In this document: positions 17,094 through 25,688 of the stretch, piece by piece
Numbering within the stretch: position 1 is the first letter of the stretch
How the letters are laid out: every line of letters begins with the position of its first letter
NCBI RefSeq assembly: GCF_019091455.1
Contig: NZ_JAGXJN010000022.1
Location: 59,241 to 123,240, forward strand
Direction of reading: 5' to 3'
Length of the DNA: 64,000 nucleotides
Source of the DNA: Chitinophaga sp. GbtcB8
Lineage (GTDB): Bacteria > Bacteroidota > Bacteroidia > Chitinophagales > Chitinophagaceae
Program-made: the position numbers and the translations under genes
The notes under the pieces: generated by a model
Seen by the model: the letters and a program-made list of their open reading frames with translations, nothing else
Databases searched by the model: none
What the model was told of the DNA's origin: nothing

Positions 17094-20087
17094 ATGCAAA
17101 GATTAGTACTAATGCTTGTCATGGCATTTGTTTTCCTGGATGTGCATGCCCAGCAACATATGGTAAAGGGCACTGTGACCGATGAAGGCAACCTGCCATT
17201 ACCCGGCGCTACGGTCAGGGTAAAGGCCTCCACGGTTTCCGCTATCACAGATGCTTCAGGAAATTTTCAGATCAACACAGGAGAACAAGCTTCCCCTGTT
17301 CTAATTATTTCTTACATCGGCTACGTAGAACAGGAAGTAGCTGTGAATGGCGCCACCATAACAGTACGCCTGAAAACAGATGCACATTCCCTGAATGATG
17401 TGGTGGTAGTTGGTTACGGTGTGCAGCGCAAAAGAGATGTTACCGGCGCTACCAGCACCGTTAGGTCGGAAGAAATTGTAAAACGTCCCCTGGTAAGGGT
17501 TGAGCAGGCATTGCAGGGTACCACCTCCGGTGTGCAGGTAGCCAGCAACAACGGCCAGCCCGGCGCAGGTTTAAGCGTGCGGATCCGCGGGGTGAATTCC
17601 ATCACCGGCTCTAATGAACCGCTGTACGTTATTGACGGTTACATTGGCGGCAGCGTGGAATCCCTTAACCCCAATGATATAGAATCCATGGAAATACTGA
17701 AAGATGCTTCTGCCACCGCTATTTACGGTTCCAGGGGCTCTAACGGCGTGGTGCTGGTAACTACCAAAAGTGGTAAGGAAGGCAAAACGCGTGTGGATTT
17801 CAGCACCTGGTTCAGTAAAGCCAGCGTACCCAAACAGCTGGATCTTATGAACGCGTATGATTTTGCCCGTACGGTAAATACGCAGTTCCAGCTTTCCGGC
17901 AATCCCGCTGCATTTACAGATGCGCAGCTGCAGGAGCTGCAGTCTAAAGGCGGTACCAACTGGCAAAAGGAGCTGCAGCAAAGTCCCTGGATCCAGAACT
18001 ACCAGCTGAGCGTATCCGGCGGTAATACCGGCGTGCGCTACATGTTCTCCTTTAACCACCTGGACCAGCCTGGGCTTATCCTGAACCAGTATTATAAACG
18101 CACTACCCTCAGAAGTAATGTAGATGTGAAGCTGAATGATAAAATGGATCTGAAGGTGAATGTAACCGCGTTGTTCCCGCAGAACCGCAATACGCAATAC
18201 CCCGGCGACCTGATAGATCCATTTGCACAGGCAACCCAGTGGGATCCTACATCGCCCGTGCGCAATGCAGATGGTAAATACATCCTCTCTGCGCAATACG
18301 GCTCCATACAGATCAATCCTGTAGCGCAGGCCAGCAACCAGCAGGTAGATAACAGCGCCACCAACCTAACGGGAACGGGCGTATTTACCTGGCGCATACT
18401 GCCGGGCCTTAGCTTTACCTCCAACAACACTTACGAGATCCAGTGGGCGCTGAACCAGCAGCTGTTTGGGAAAGAGACCAGCCTGGGAATGTCGGGCCGC
18501 GACTTTGCCTCACAGGGCAATACCCGCTACCGCTCTTACCAGAACAGTAACTTCCTGACCTACCGCGGTGATTTTGGCGATCACTCCCTTACTGTAACCG
18601 CGTTGTATGAGCAGCAGAACCGCCGCAACATTAATTCCAATGCACAGGGCGTGAACCTCATCAGTTATGTGAATGGCTATTATAATATAGGACTGGGCAG
18701 CACCCAGCTGGTATCATCCGGTTACTGGGCAGATGCGTTGCAGTCTTACATGGGCCGTGTGAACTACGCCTATAAAAATAAATACCTGTTAACAGCAGCC
18801 GTGCGTGTGGATGGCTCATCGCACCTGCTGGACAAGTACAGCACCTTTCCCTCACTGGCCCTGGGCTGGAATATTGCCAAGGAAGGGTTTATGCAGGATA
18901 ACCGCATATTCTCTGACCTGAAGCTGCGCGCCAGCTTTGGCGTAACAGGCAACCAGGCTGTAAACCCTTATGCCACTATACCGCAGATCAGCACCGGTGC
19001 GCCCTATTATTTTGATGGCAGCAAACCCACGGTAACCACCCCGCTGGGCAGCCCGGTATCCACCTCCCTGAAATGGGAACGCACGGAGCAGTATGATGCC
19101 GGTTTGGATGCAGCCTTCCTCAAAGGCCGCCTCACTTTTACGGTAGATGCGTATCACAAAAAGATCAAGGATCTGCTGTATTATTTCCAGGCCCCGTTCT
19201 ATAACAGTGGCGCCACCTATGCCCGTAACATAGGCAGTGTAGAAAATAAAGGATTGGAGTTTGCCTTAGGCGGTACACCCATCAGCACTAAAAAATTAAC
19301 CTGGAGCAGTAACCTGATCGCTTCCATTAACCGCAATAAAGTAGTGGACCTGGGGGGGCTGGATAACATTGTGGTGAACAACATCGGCTCCCCGCAAAGC
19401 AATGTATCTATCCTGAAGATAGGGCAGCCCCTGGGCGAGTTTTACGGCTATAAGTTCCTGGGCACCTGGAAAGCCAAGGAAGCAGCAGAAGCTGCGCTGT
19501 TTGGTATGAAACCCGGCGATGCAAAATATGTGGATGTTGACGGCGATAAAAAATACACCGCAGCAGACCTGCAAACAATTGGTAACGGCACACCCAAATT
19601 CACGTTCGGGTTTATCAATGATGTTAAGTACGACAACTTTACGCTGAGCTTTATGTTCCAGGGCGCTACCGGTTACCAGATCTATTCACAAACCCTGGCC
19701 TATGTTTGGGGCGGTTTGGGCGATGCGCGTAACGCTACCACACAGGATGCGCTGGACATCTGGACACCCACGCATGAAACAGACAATCCCACCTTCAGTA
19801 AAAGCAGCACCAATTTTATTAACAGCAGCCGTTATGTGTACAATGCCAGCTACATGAAGCTGAAGAATTTGTCTATCTCTTATCACATACCGGAATCCCT
19901 GTTAAGCAAAGTGAAGCTGCGCAACCTGGAAGTATATGTGAGCGGGCAAAACCTTTTCACCGTAACCAACTATCCGGGTTATGATCCGGAGATCACCAAC
20001 GCCACCAATGCCATTACACAGGGCCTGGAAATGGGCGTGATCCCCAATCCCCGTACATATACGTTTGGTTTAAGGGCAGGCTTTTAG
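17094..20087 (+). CDS. SusC/RagA TonB-linked outer-membrane transporter (PUL 1)
   Basis: About 997 residues from the ATG at 17094, which starts a signal peptide (MQRLVLMLVMAFVFLDVHAQ). A carboxypeptidase-like beta-sandwich follows (VKGTVTDEGNLPLPGATVRV). The plug domain carries VVVGYGVQRKRDVTGATSTV and RGVNSITGSNEPLYVIDG, and the C-terminal strand ends in GLRAGF. SusC proteins form a TonB-driven barrel capped by SusD and import oligosaccharides. There is no STN signalling domain, so unlike the transporter at 46273 it does not signal to a FecR. The downstream susD and two GH99-like genes suggest alpha-mannan-type substrate. Confidence 0.95.
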   Translation: MQRLVLMLVMAFVFLDVHAQQHMVKGTVTDEGNLPLPGATVRVKASTVSAITDASGNFQINTGEQASPVLIISYIGYVEQEVAVNGATITVRLKTDAHSLNDVVVVGYGVQRKRDVTGATSTVRSEEIVKRPLVRVEQALQGTTSGVQVASNNGQPGAGLSVRIRGVNSITGSNEPLYVIDGYIGGSVESLNPNDIESMEILKDASATAIYGSRGSNGVVLVTTKSGKEGKTRVDFSTWFSKASVPKQLDLMNAYDFARTVNTQFQLSGNPAAFTDAQLQELQSKGGTNWQKELQQSPWIQNYQLSVSGGNTGVRYMFSFNHLDQPGLILNQYYKRTTLRSNVDVKLNDKMDLKVNVTALFPQNRNTQYPGDLIDPFAQATQWDPTSPVRNADGKYILSAQYGSIQINPVAQASNQQVDNSATNLTGTGVFTWRILPGLSFTSNNTYEIQWALNQQLFGKETSLGMSGRDFASQGNTRYRSYQNSNFLTYRGDFGDHSLTVTALYEQQNRRNINSNAQGVNLISYVNGYYNIGLGSTQLVSSGYWADALQSYMGRVNYAYKNKYLLTAAVRVDGSSHLLDKYSTFPSLALGWNIAKEGFMQDNRIFSDLKLRASFGVTGNQAVNPYATIPQISTGAPYYFDGSKPTVTTPLGSPVSTSLKWERTEQYDAGLDAAFLKGRLTFTVDAYHKKIKDLLYYFQAPFYNSGATYARNIGSVENKGLEFALGGTPISTKKLTWSSNLIASINRNKVVDLGGLDNIVVNNIGSPQSNVSILKIGQPLGEFYGYKFLGTWKAKEAAEAALFGMKPGDAKYVDVDGDKKYTAADLQTIGNGTPKFTFGFINDVKYDNFTLSFMFQGATGYQIYSQTLAYVWGGLGDARNATTQDALDIWTPTHETDNPTFSKSSTNFINSSRYVYNASYMKLKNLSISYHIPESLLSKVKLRNLEVYVSGQNLFTVTNYPGYDPEITNATNAITQGLEMGVIPNPRTYTFGLRAGF

Positions 20088-20092
20088 GAGCA

Positions 20093-20201
20093 GAAAGCAG
20101 AAAGCAAAAAGCCAAAAGCCGAACGCTAAAGGCTAAAGACTAAAGGCTAAAAGCCAAAAGCTAAAAACAGGCTAATTATTGATTCTTAATTATTAATTAT
20201 A
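20093..20201. repeat. Heptanucleotide repeat tract between susC and susD
   Basis: Eleven consecutive 7-bp units (20093-20169) such as GAAAGCA, AAAAGCC, AAAGGCT and AAAAGCT stay in one register. A second 7-bp tract (AATTATT, GATTCTT, AATTATT, AATTATA; 20174-20201) ends exactly at the susD ATG. The tract begins 5 bp after the susC stop codon. It belongs with the other 7-bp-periodic elements in this window. Confidence 0.85.
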
Positions 20202-21743
20202 ATGAAATTGAGATACATCACTTTTCTGTTAGCCCTCACCCTTTCAGGTGCTGGCTGTCAGAAGCTAACGGAAGATCCGAAGGGTAGCCTTACACCAGGC
20301 ACTTATTTTAAAACAGCTTCTGACCTGGATGCCGCAGTAGCCTCTATTTACCTGCAGCTGGCGGTAGATGCAGCTTATGCCAACATCAGCAATAGCACGC
20401 CCTGTTTTGGTTCCGATGATCTTACCACAGATCCGGGATTGAATAAGCTGGGCTTCCGTTTATTTGACCAGCTAAATGGTAACTCCGATGCAGACGGCCG
20501 TTTGAATAACGTATGGCAGGGCCCCTGGACAGCCATTTACCAGGCTAACAATGTCATTGCCAATTATGAAAAGGTAGATGCTGCAGATGATGTAAAACAT
20601 GCTTACGCAGGACAGGCCTTTTATTTAAGAGCCTTCAGCTACTATATGCTGGTGCGCACTTTTGGCCCTGTACCGGTAATTGATAAACCGCTGGATGTAG
20701 ATGCACGCCCTGCAAGGGATTCTGTAAGCAGTGTGTACAACCTGATCGTAAACGATCTTAAAACCGCTATCGGTTTTTTACCCGCCTCTTTTCCCGGCGC
20801 ACCGGGCAAAGCCAATCAGCAGGCAGCCAAAGCCTTGCTGGCAGAGGTGTATTTAACCATGGCAGGATGGCCGCTGAAACAAACTGCTAACTATGCGCTG
20901 GCAGCAGAGCAGTCAGATGCAGTAATTAAATCAGGCCAGTACACGCTGGTGCCCGATTATGCAAAAGTGTTCACCACCAATAATAATGCGGAATCTGTAT
21001 TTTCTTTACAGTTCAATGTAGCAGGCGGTTTGCCACAGCGTACCTTTGGCTCCTCCTGCATGCCGCTGGATGAAGTAGCGCTGAACGGTAACAGTGGCTG
21101 GGACGATTTTTACCCGGAGATCAGCTTTTACCAGGCCGCACCCAAATGCGCCCGTACCGATGCTACTTTTTACACCACTATTAAACTGCTGCAGCCTAAC
21201 AAAACTTTTAAGCTGGTGCCCTGGAGCTCCACAGAAACACATGCCGGGCATCCGTATTACAAGAAATTCCGTTCAGGCGTTGGCGATGGTATCGTGGAAA
21301 CAGATAACGCCATTATCTCCGCCAATCCCAGCACCAACAAAACGCTGGACATTCTCCGCTATCCAATGGTGCTGCTGAACTATGCAGAAGCATCTGCCAT
21401 GGCGGCTAATGCACCCACTTCAGAAAGTTATGCAGCCATTAACCAGGTAAGAAGGCGTGCCGGCCTGGCAGACCTTACACCCGGCCTGGCGCTGAATGCC
21501 TTCCGCGATTCCGTAGTACAGGAAAGGGCTTATGAGTTTGCAGGTGAATTTGGCATACGCTGGTTTGATATTGTGCGCCTGCAGCTGCTGCCGCAGATCC
21601 TGGCCAAGCGCAGCAGCCTGGAAAATCCGATCAACCCCGCAGTAGCGGGTAACCCGGCAGCGCTGGCACAAAAATATTTAACACCCATACCCACGAACGA
21701 AATGCTCCGCAACCCGCAGTGGCAGCAAAACCCAGGGTATTGA
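20202..21743 (+). CDS. SusD/RagB family glycan-binding lipoprotein (PUL 1)
   Basis: This 513-residue lipoprotein has a lipobox in LTLSGAGCQK (Cys at residue 19). The SusD fold follows: an N-terminal TPR-rich part with AYAGQAFYLRAFSYYMLVRT and FGPVPVI, a RPARDSVSSVYNLIVNDL segment, and the C-terminal RRRAGLADL and ERAYEFAGEFGIRWFDIVRL blocks. SusD sits at the cell surface as a hinged lid on SusC and binds the glycan. It follows susC after a 114-bp repeat-rich gap. The terminal segment MLRNPQWQQNPGY is the usual family ending. Confidence 0.95.
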   Translation: MKLRYITFLLALTLSGAGCQKLTEDPKGSLTPGTYFKTASDLDAAVASIYLQLAVDAAYANISNSTPCFGSDDLTTDPGLNKLGFRLFDQLNGNSDADGRLNNVWQGPWTAIYQANNVIANYEKVDAADDVKHAYAGQAFYLRAFSYYMLVRTFGPVPVIDKPLDVDARPARDSVSSVYNLIVNDLKTAIGFLPASFPGAPGKANQQAAKALLAEVYLTMAGWPLKQTANYALAAEQSDAVIKSGQYTLVPDYAKVFTTNNNAESVFSLQFNVAGGLPQRTFGSSCMPLDEVALNGNSGWDDFYPEISFYQAAPKCARTDATFYTTIKLLQPNKTFKLVPWSSTETHAGHPYYKKFRSGVGDGIVETDNAIISANPSTNKTLDILRYPMVLLNYAEASAMAANAPTSESYAAINQVRRRAGLADLTPGLALNAFRDSVVQERAYEFAGEFGIRWFDIVRLQLLPQILAKRSSLENPINPAVAGNPAALAQKYLTPIPTNEMLRNPQWQQNPGY

Positions 21744-21810
21744 TAAGCGTGGTTAGCGGTGGAGAACTTCCGCCGCTAACCACTTACTTTTAACCGTTTT
21801 ATGTGAAACC

Positions 21811-23100
21811 ATGCAGAGAATAGTATCTTTTTTTATCAGCCTTTTTTTATGTTATTATTCCACGTCATCAATTGCTCAAAAGCATAGTGAAAAAACGCTC
21901 TACCCCAGCTACAAGGGTTTGATTATGGCTGGGTACCAGGGTTGGTTCCGGGCGGCAGGAGACGGCTCCGCTGCCCGGCGCTATGCTTACGGAAACGAAG
22001 AGCGCAGCGGCATAGATGCCTGGCCGGATGTAAGTGAATACGAAAAAACTTACGAAACACCCTTTGTTTTAAAAGACGGTAGCAAAGCCCGCTTCTTTAG
22101 CTCACTGGATAAAAGTACAGTGGATCTGCATTTTAAATGGATGCAGGAATATGGTGTAGATGGCGTGTTTATGCAGCGCTTCTTTAACGTAACACGCGAA
22201 GGCAGCGGTAAAAAAGAAGCCGCCGCCATTCTTGGCAATGCGCTGGAAGCAGCTTCTAAATACAAAAGAGCTATTGCTGTAATGTACGACCTGTCTGGTT
22301 TAAAAGGTAAAGGAGAAGATTGTTCCTCTATTATTGAGGACTGGAAATATTTGGTAGACACCCTGAAAGTAACGCGCCAGAGCGGCGCCAATACTTACCT
22401 GCATGAGAATGGTAAACCGGTGGTATGCATCTGGGGCATTGGTTTTCCGGACCGGCCTTATGATATCCGCAACATTGGCCTGGAAAGGTTAATAGATTTT
22501 TTGAAGAACGATCCTGTATATGGCAACTGCACGGTAATGTTAGGCGTGCCCACTGCCTGGCGGGAGCTGAATGCAGATTGTATTCACGATCCATATTTAC
22601 ACACCATCATCAAAAAGGCGGATATAATTCTGCCCTGGATGGTACAGCGCTTTTCGCCCTTATTGCATAATGATATGGACCGCTACCGCGATATGATAGT
22701 AGATGATATGGAATGGTGCCGCCGGAACAATATTGAGTATGTTCCATGCGTTTGTCCTGGGTTCAGCTGGCATAACCTGAGTAAGTATGAGTTCCCGGAC
22801 GATGTAAAACCCGTAGGCTCCATACCCCGCCAGGGCGGCCGTTTTTACTGGCAGCAGCTGTCAACCGCCATACTGGCCGGTGCAGGCATGATCTACGTAG
22901 CCATGTTTGATGAAGTGAATGAAGGCACCGCCATTTTTAAAGTATCGGATAATCCGCCGGTAGCTAAAAATGTATCGTTCATTAATATGGATGGACAACC
23001 ATCAGATCTGTACTTATGGCTCACCGGAGAAGCCGCAAAAATGCTGCGGAAAGAAAAACCGTTAACTACGGTAATGCCCGTACGGAACGCCCAACGCTGA
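21811..23100 (+). CDS. GH99/GH71-like secreted glycoside hydrolase A (PUL 1)
   Basis: This 429-residue protein has a type I signal peptide (MQRIVSFFISLFLCYYSTSS then IAQ). It carries the GH99/GH71-like barrel: GYQGWFRAAGDGS, WPDVSEY, FKWMQEYGVDGVFMQRF, VVCIWGIGFPDRPYD, and MFDEVNEGTAIFK near residue 369. The E-x-x-E pair in FDEVNEG corresponds in spacing to the catalytic glutamates of GH99 endo-alpha-mannosidases/mannanases. GH99 enzymes cut alpha-1,2-mannosidic links next to alpha-1,3 branches, and GH71 cuts alpha-1,3-glucan, so either a mannan or glucan substrate remains possible. Unlike its paralogue downstream it lacks a lipobox and C-terminal binding module. Confidence 0.82.
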   Translation: MQRIVSFFISLFLCYYSTSSIAQKHSEKTLYPSYKGLIMAGYQGWFRAAGDGSAARRYAYGNEERSGIDAWPDVSEYEKTYETPFVLKDGSKARFFSSLDKSTVDLHFKWMQEYGVDGVFMQRFFNVTREGSGKKEAAAILGNALEAASKYKRAIAVMYDLSGLKGKGEDCSSIIEDWKYLVDTLKVTRQSGANTYLHENGKPVVCIWGIGFPDRPYDIRNIGLERLIDFLKNDPVYGNCTVMLGVPTAWRELNADCIHDPYLHTIIKKADIILPWMVQRFSPLLHNDMDRYRDMIVDDMEWCRRNNIEYVPCVCPGFSWHNLSKYEFPDDVKPVGSIPRQGGRFYWQQLSTAILAGAGMIYVAMFDEVNEGTAIFKVSDNPPVAKNVSFINMDGQPSDLYLWLTGEAAKMLRKEKPLTTVMPVRNAQR

Positions 23101-23106
23101 TTGCTA

Positions 23107-23292
23107 AACAATAAACACTAAACACTAAAAGCCAAAAGCCAAAAGCTGATCATAACAAGCCTTTAAATCCATAAACCATATTAAAAACCTTTTCAGAAAC
23201 CCTATCTCCATTACGAACTATCAATTCGTATCGACTCACGGTGTACTTCAATCACGCAGTACCCAATTCGTAATTGACAATTCGTAATTAAC
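23107..23292. repeat. Heptanucleotide repeats and AATTCGT palindrome between GH99-like genes
   Basis: Six 7-bp units (AACAATA, AACACTA twice, AAAGCCA twice, AAAGCTG; 23107-23148) start 6 bp after a stop codon. Farther on, ATTACGA-ACTATCA-ATTCGTA (23210-23230) pairs imperfectly with AATTCGT-AATTGAC-AATTCGT-AATTAAC (23265-23292), a 7-bp-periodic palindrome just before the next gene. GTAC..GTAC forms a short inner stem. Confidence 0.8.
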
Positions 23293-23307
23293 TCAAAACC
23301 CTGTAAA

Positions 23308-25038
23308 ATGAAAACGAGCACCAAAAATGCGTTCGCCGGCAGCATACGGCGGTATTCCACGTTATCCATTAACTGGAGAAATGTACTGTTATTCTTTGCT
23401 ATTGGACTGCTGGCTGCCTGCTCCAAGCAGGACCTCGAAAAACAATTAAAAGAAGGCGCTACCTTGAACAAAATGGCTGCCACCCCTTTAGCCTCCCCGG
23501 TGGGCGACGTAGTGGGAAAGGTGACCGTTGGTTACCAGGGCTGGTTTGCCTGTACCGGCGACGGATCGCCCATTAACGCCTGGTGGCACTGGACCCAGGA
23601 CTGGGGCCAGTCACCTTCACCCACCAACAAAGGCATGAAATCGTGGCCGGATGTAAGGGATTACACCACCACCTTTGCCACCAGCTTCCCTAACCTGGGC
23701 AACGGGCAGCAGGCGCGTTTATTTTCATCGTTCACAGACCAGACTGTGAACGTACAATTTCAATGGATGCAGCAGTACGGTATTGACTGCGCCGCCCTGC
23801 AACGCTTCAACCCCACAGGGGGCGAAGGGCCGGTGCGCGATGCCATTACCGCCAAAGTGAAAACGGCCGCAGAAACCTATGGCCGTAAATTTTACATTAT
23901 GTATGATGTAGGCGGCTGGACCAACATGCAATCGGAAAAAAAAACCGACTGGACCAACAAAATGAAAGCCTACACCTCGTCCAGCGCGTATGCCGTGCAA
24001 AATGGCAAGCCGGTTGTATGTATCTGGGGCTTTGGCTTTAACGACAACAACCACAACTTTTCCGCCGCAGCCTGCCTGGATGTAATTAACTGGTTCAAAG
24101 GCCAGGGCTGTTATGTAATTGGCGGTGTGCCCACCTGGTGGCGTACTGCACCAGCCAACTCCGATTCCCGTACCGGCTTCCTGGATGTGTATAAGGCATT
24201 CAACATGTTATCACCCTGGATGGTAGGCCGCATTGGCAGCGCCGGTGAATCAGACAATTTCTACAACAACGTGAATGTTGGCGATCAGGCTTACTGTAAC
24301 CAGAACGGTATCGACTACCAGCCCTGCGTGCTGCCTGGTGACCTGCAGGAACGCCAGCGCGCGCATGGCGACTTTATGTGGCGCCAGTTTTACAACATGG
24401 TACGTGTAGGCGCCCAGGGCATCTACATTTCTATGTTCGATGAGGATAATGAAGGTAACCAGATCGCCAAAACAGCTGAAAATGCTTCCTTTGTGCCCGC
24501 CGGCTCCGGCTTCTGGGCATTAGATGAGGATGGGGTAGCCTGTTCCGCAGATTATTACTTGCGCCTTACCGGCGATGGGGCCCGTATGCTGAAGGGGCAG
24601 CTGGGCCTTACCGCCACACGCCCCACCCAGCCCATAGTGGGTAATAATAATGGCAATATACCTTTTGGGCAAACCATTACCCTTAAGGCAGCCAATAACC
24701 TCTATGTATGCAGCGAAAATGCCACCCAGGCCATGAACTGTAACCGTACGGCTGTTGGCCCCTGGGAGCAGTTTACCGTGGTAAATGTGGGCAACGGCAA
24801 AGTAGCCCTGCAGAACCTGGGGAAATACGTATGCTCTGAGAACGGTACCCAGGCCATAACCTGCAATCGTACTGCCATTGGCGGCTGGGAGCAGTTTGAC
24901 TGGATAGCCAATGCTGATGGCACCATTTCCCTGAAAGGCAACAATGGGGCATTTATTTCCGGGGAAAACGGTACCCAGCCCATGACCTGTACCCGTACCA
25001 CTGCCGGCGCCACGGAAAAATTCCGGGTGAACCAGTAA
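23308..25038 (+). CDS. GH99/GH71-like lipoprotein B with C-terminal fascin-like trefoil (PUL 1)
   Basis: This 576-residue protein has a long N-terminus and lipobox FAIGLLAACSKQ (Cys at about residue 38), so it is likely surface lipid-anchored. The catalytic part (about 65-435) parallels the upstream paralogue: GYQGWFACTGDGS, SWPDVRDY, FQWMQQYGIDCAALQRF, VVCIWGFGF and MFDEDNEGNQIAK with the E-x-x-E pair. The last 130 residues contain three repeats ending in MNCNRTAVGPWEQF, ITCNRTAIGGWEQF and MTCTRTTAGATEKF. These look like the three lobes of a fascin/actin-crosslinking-like beta-trefoil, probably glycan-binding. A related single unit occurs in the GH19 chitinase at 4704. It is the last gene of PUL 1. 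Confidence 0.85.
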   Translation: MKTSTKNAFAGSIRRYSTLSINWRNVLLFFAIGLLAACSKQDLEKQLKEGATLNKMAATPLASPVGDVVGKVTVGYQGWFACTGDGSPINAWWHWTQDWGQSPSPTNKGMKSWPDVRDYTTTFATSFPNLGNGQQARLFSSFTDQTVNVQFQWMQQYGIDCAALQRFNPTGGEGPVRDAITAKVKTAAETYGRKFYIMYDVGGWTNMQSEKKTDWTNKMKAYTSSSAYAVQNGKPVVCIWGFGFNDNNHNFSAAACLDVINWFKGQGCYVIGGVPTWWRTAPANSDSRTGFLDVYKAFNMLSPWMVGRIGSAGESDNFYNNVNVGDQAYCNQNGIDYQPCVLPGDLQERQRAHGDFMWRQFYNMVRVGAQGIYISMFDEDNEGNQIAKTAENASFVPAGSGFWALDEDGVACSADYYLRLTGDGARMLKGQLGLTATRPTQPIVGNNNGNIPFGQTITLKAANNLYVCSENATQAMNCNRTAVGPWEQFTVVNVGNGKVALQNLGKYVCSENGTQAITCNRTAIGGWEQFDWIANADGTISLKGNNGAFISGENGTQPMTCTRTTAGATEKFRVNQ

Positions 25039-25068
25039 AAAATAAATGCGCAGATACACAGTTTGTGC

Positions 25069-25116
25069 AAGGCAAATGCCGCCACAGTTTTTATGCTGCA
25101 GGCGGCATTGCCTTTT
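25069..25116 (+). terminator. Terminator at the end of PUL 1
   Basis: The stem AAGGCA-ATGCCGCC pairs with GGCGGCAT-TGCCTT, with one bulged base, around a loop of 17 bases. It ends in TTTT, 30 bp after the stop codon. The rest of the 304-bp gap up to 25342 holds the sigma-54-like promoter and no visible gene. Confidence 0.75.
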
Positions 25117-25242
25117 GGTAACCAAGCGGGCACTGCCCCTCATAAGGTAGCTGGTGGCCATTATAACGTCCCGGCAGCCATCGCTTATTTCTTCAGTTTG
25201 TGTAGCAATTTCCCCATATATAAAGCAGGTAAGTAACCGGCA

Positions 25243-25259
25243 CTGGCACGGCATTTGCC
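25243..25259 (+). promoter_or_regulatory. Sigma-54-type -24/-12 promoter upstream of kaiB
   Basis: CTGGCACGGCATTTGCC matches the RpoN consensus YTGGCACGRNNNTTGCW at every position but the last, with the correct GG-to-GC spacing. It lies 84 bp before the kaiB start on the same strand. By chance the eleven fixed bases TGGCACG-N4-TTGC would be expected about 0.03 times in both strands of this window, assuming equal base frequencies. No enhancer-binding activator gene is adjacent. Confidence 0.7.
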
Positions 25260-25342
25260 TTTCCTGTTTAAACCATATCTTTTTTTAATTCTGTCCACCG
25301 GGTAAATTCCTATTAGTGATAAGCCCCCTAAAATAACTGAAC

Positions 25343-25672
25343 ATGAAAGGAGTACATGTAGAAGACAATACGGTAGGAGTGACAAATGATGATAGTGGCG
25401 GCGCAGAGTATTCATTGCGCCTGTTCATTAGCGGAGCGTCCGCTAACTCCGCCAAAGCTGTGCTGAACCTGGTCAGTGTTTGCGACACTTACATTAAAGG
25501 CAGGTATGCTTTAGAGGTTATTGATATTTTCCAGGATCATGAGCTGGCGCAAAAAGACCACATTACAGCCGTGCCTTCACTCATTATAAAAACATCCTTA
25601 TCCGCAAAAACACTGGTTGGTAATATGTCCAACTGCCAGAAGATATTACAGGGATTGAGACTTACAACCTGA
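25343..25672 (+). CDS. kaiB: KaiB-like thioredoxin-fold protein
   Basis: This 109-residue protein has an acidic, variable N-terminus (1-20) and a KaiB domain (about 22-105). Conserved blocks are LRLFISGASANSAKAVLNL, YALEVIDIFQDHELAQKDHI, AVPSLII and LVGNMSNCQKILQGL. In cyanobacteria KaiB binds phosphorylated KaiC in the circadian oscillator. In non-cyanobacterial genomes KaiB-KaiC pairs often work in stress signalling. No kaiC is present in this window; instead a histidine kinase gene starts 16 bp downstream. The pair is probably one operon driven by the sigma-54-like promoter. It may act as a switchable partner of that kinase, or of a KaiC encoded elsewhere; both are inferences. Confidence 0.92.
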   Translation: MKGVHVEDNTVGVTNDDSGGAEYSLRLFISGASANSAKAVLNLVSVCDTYIKGRYALEVIDIFQDHELAQKDHITAVPSLIIKTSLSAKTLVGNMSNCQKILQGLRLTT

Positions 25673-25688
25673 GATTTACAACATAAGT

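Noticed and set aside
20093..23148. CRISPR-like array suspected in the repeat tracts around PUL 1
   Set aside because: Units are 7 bp, adjacent and without spacers, and no cas gene is present.
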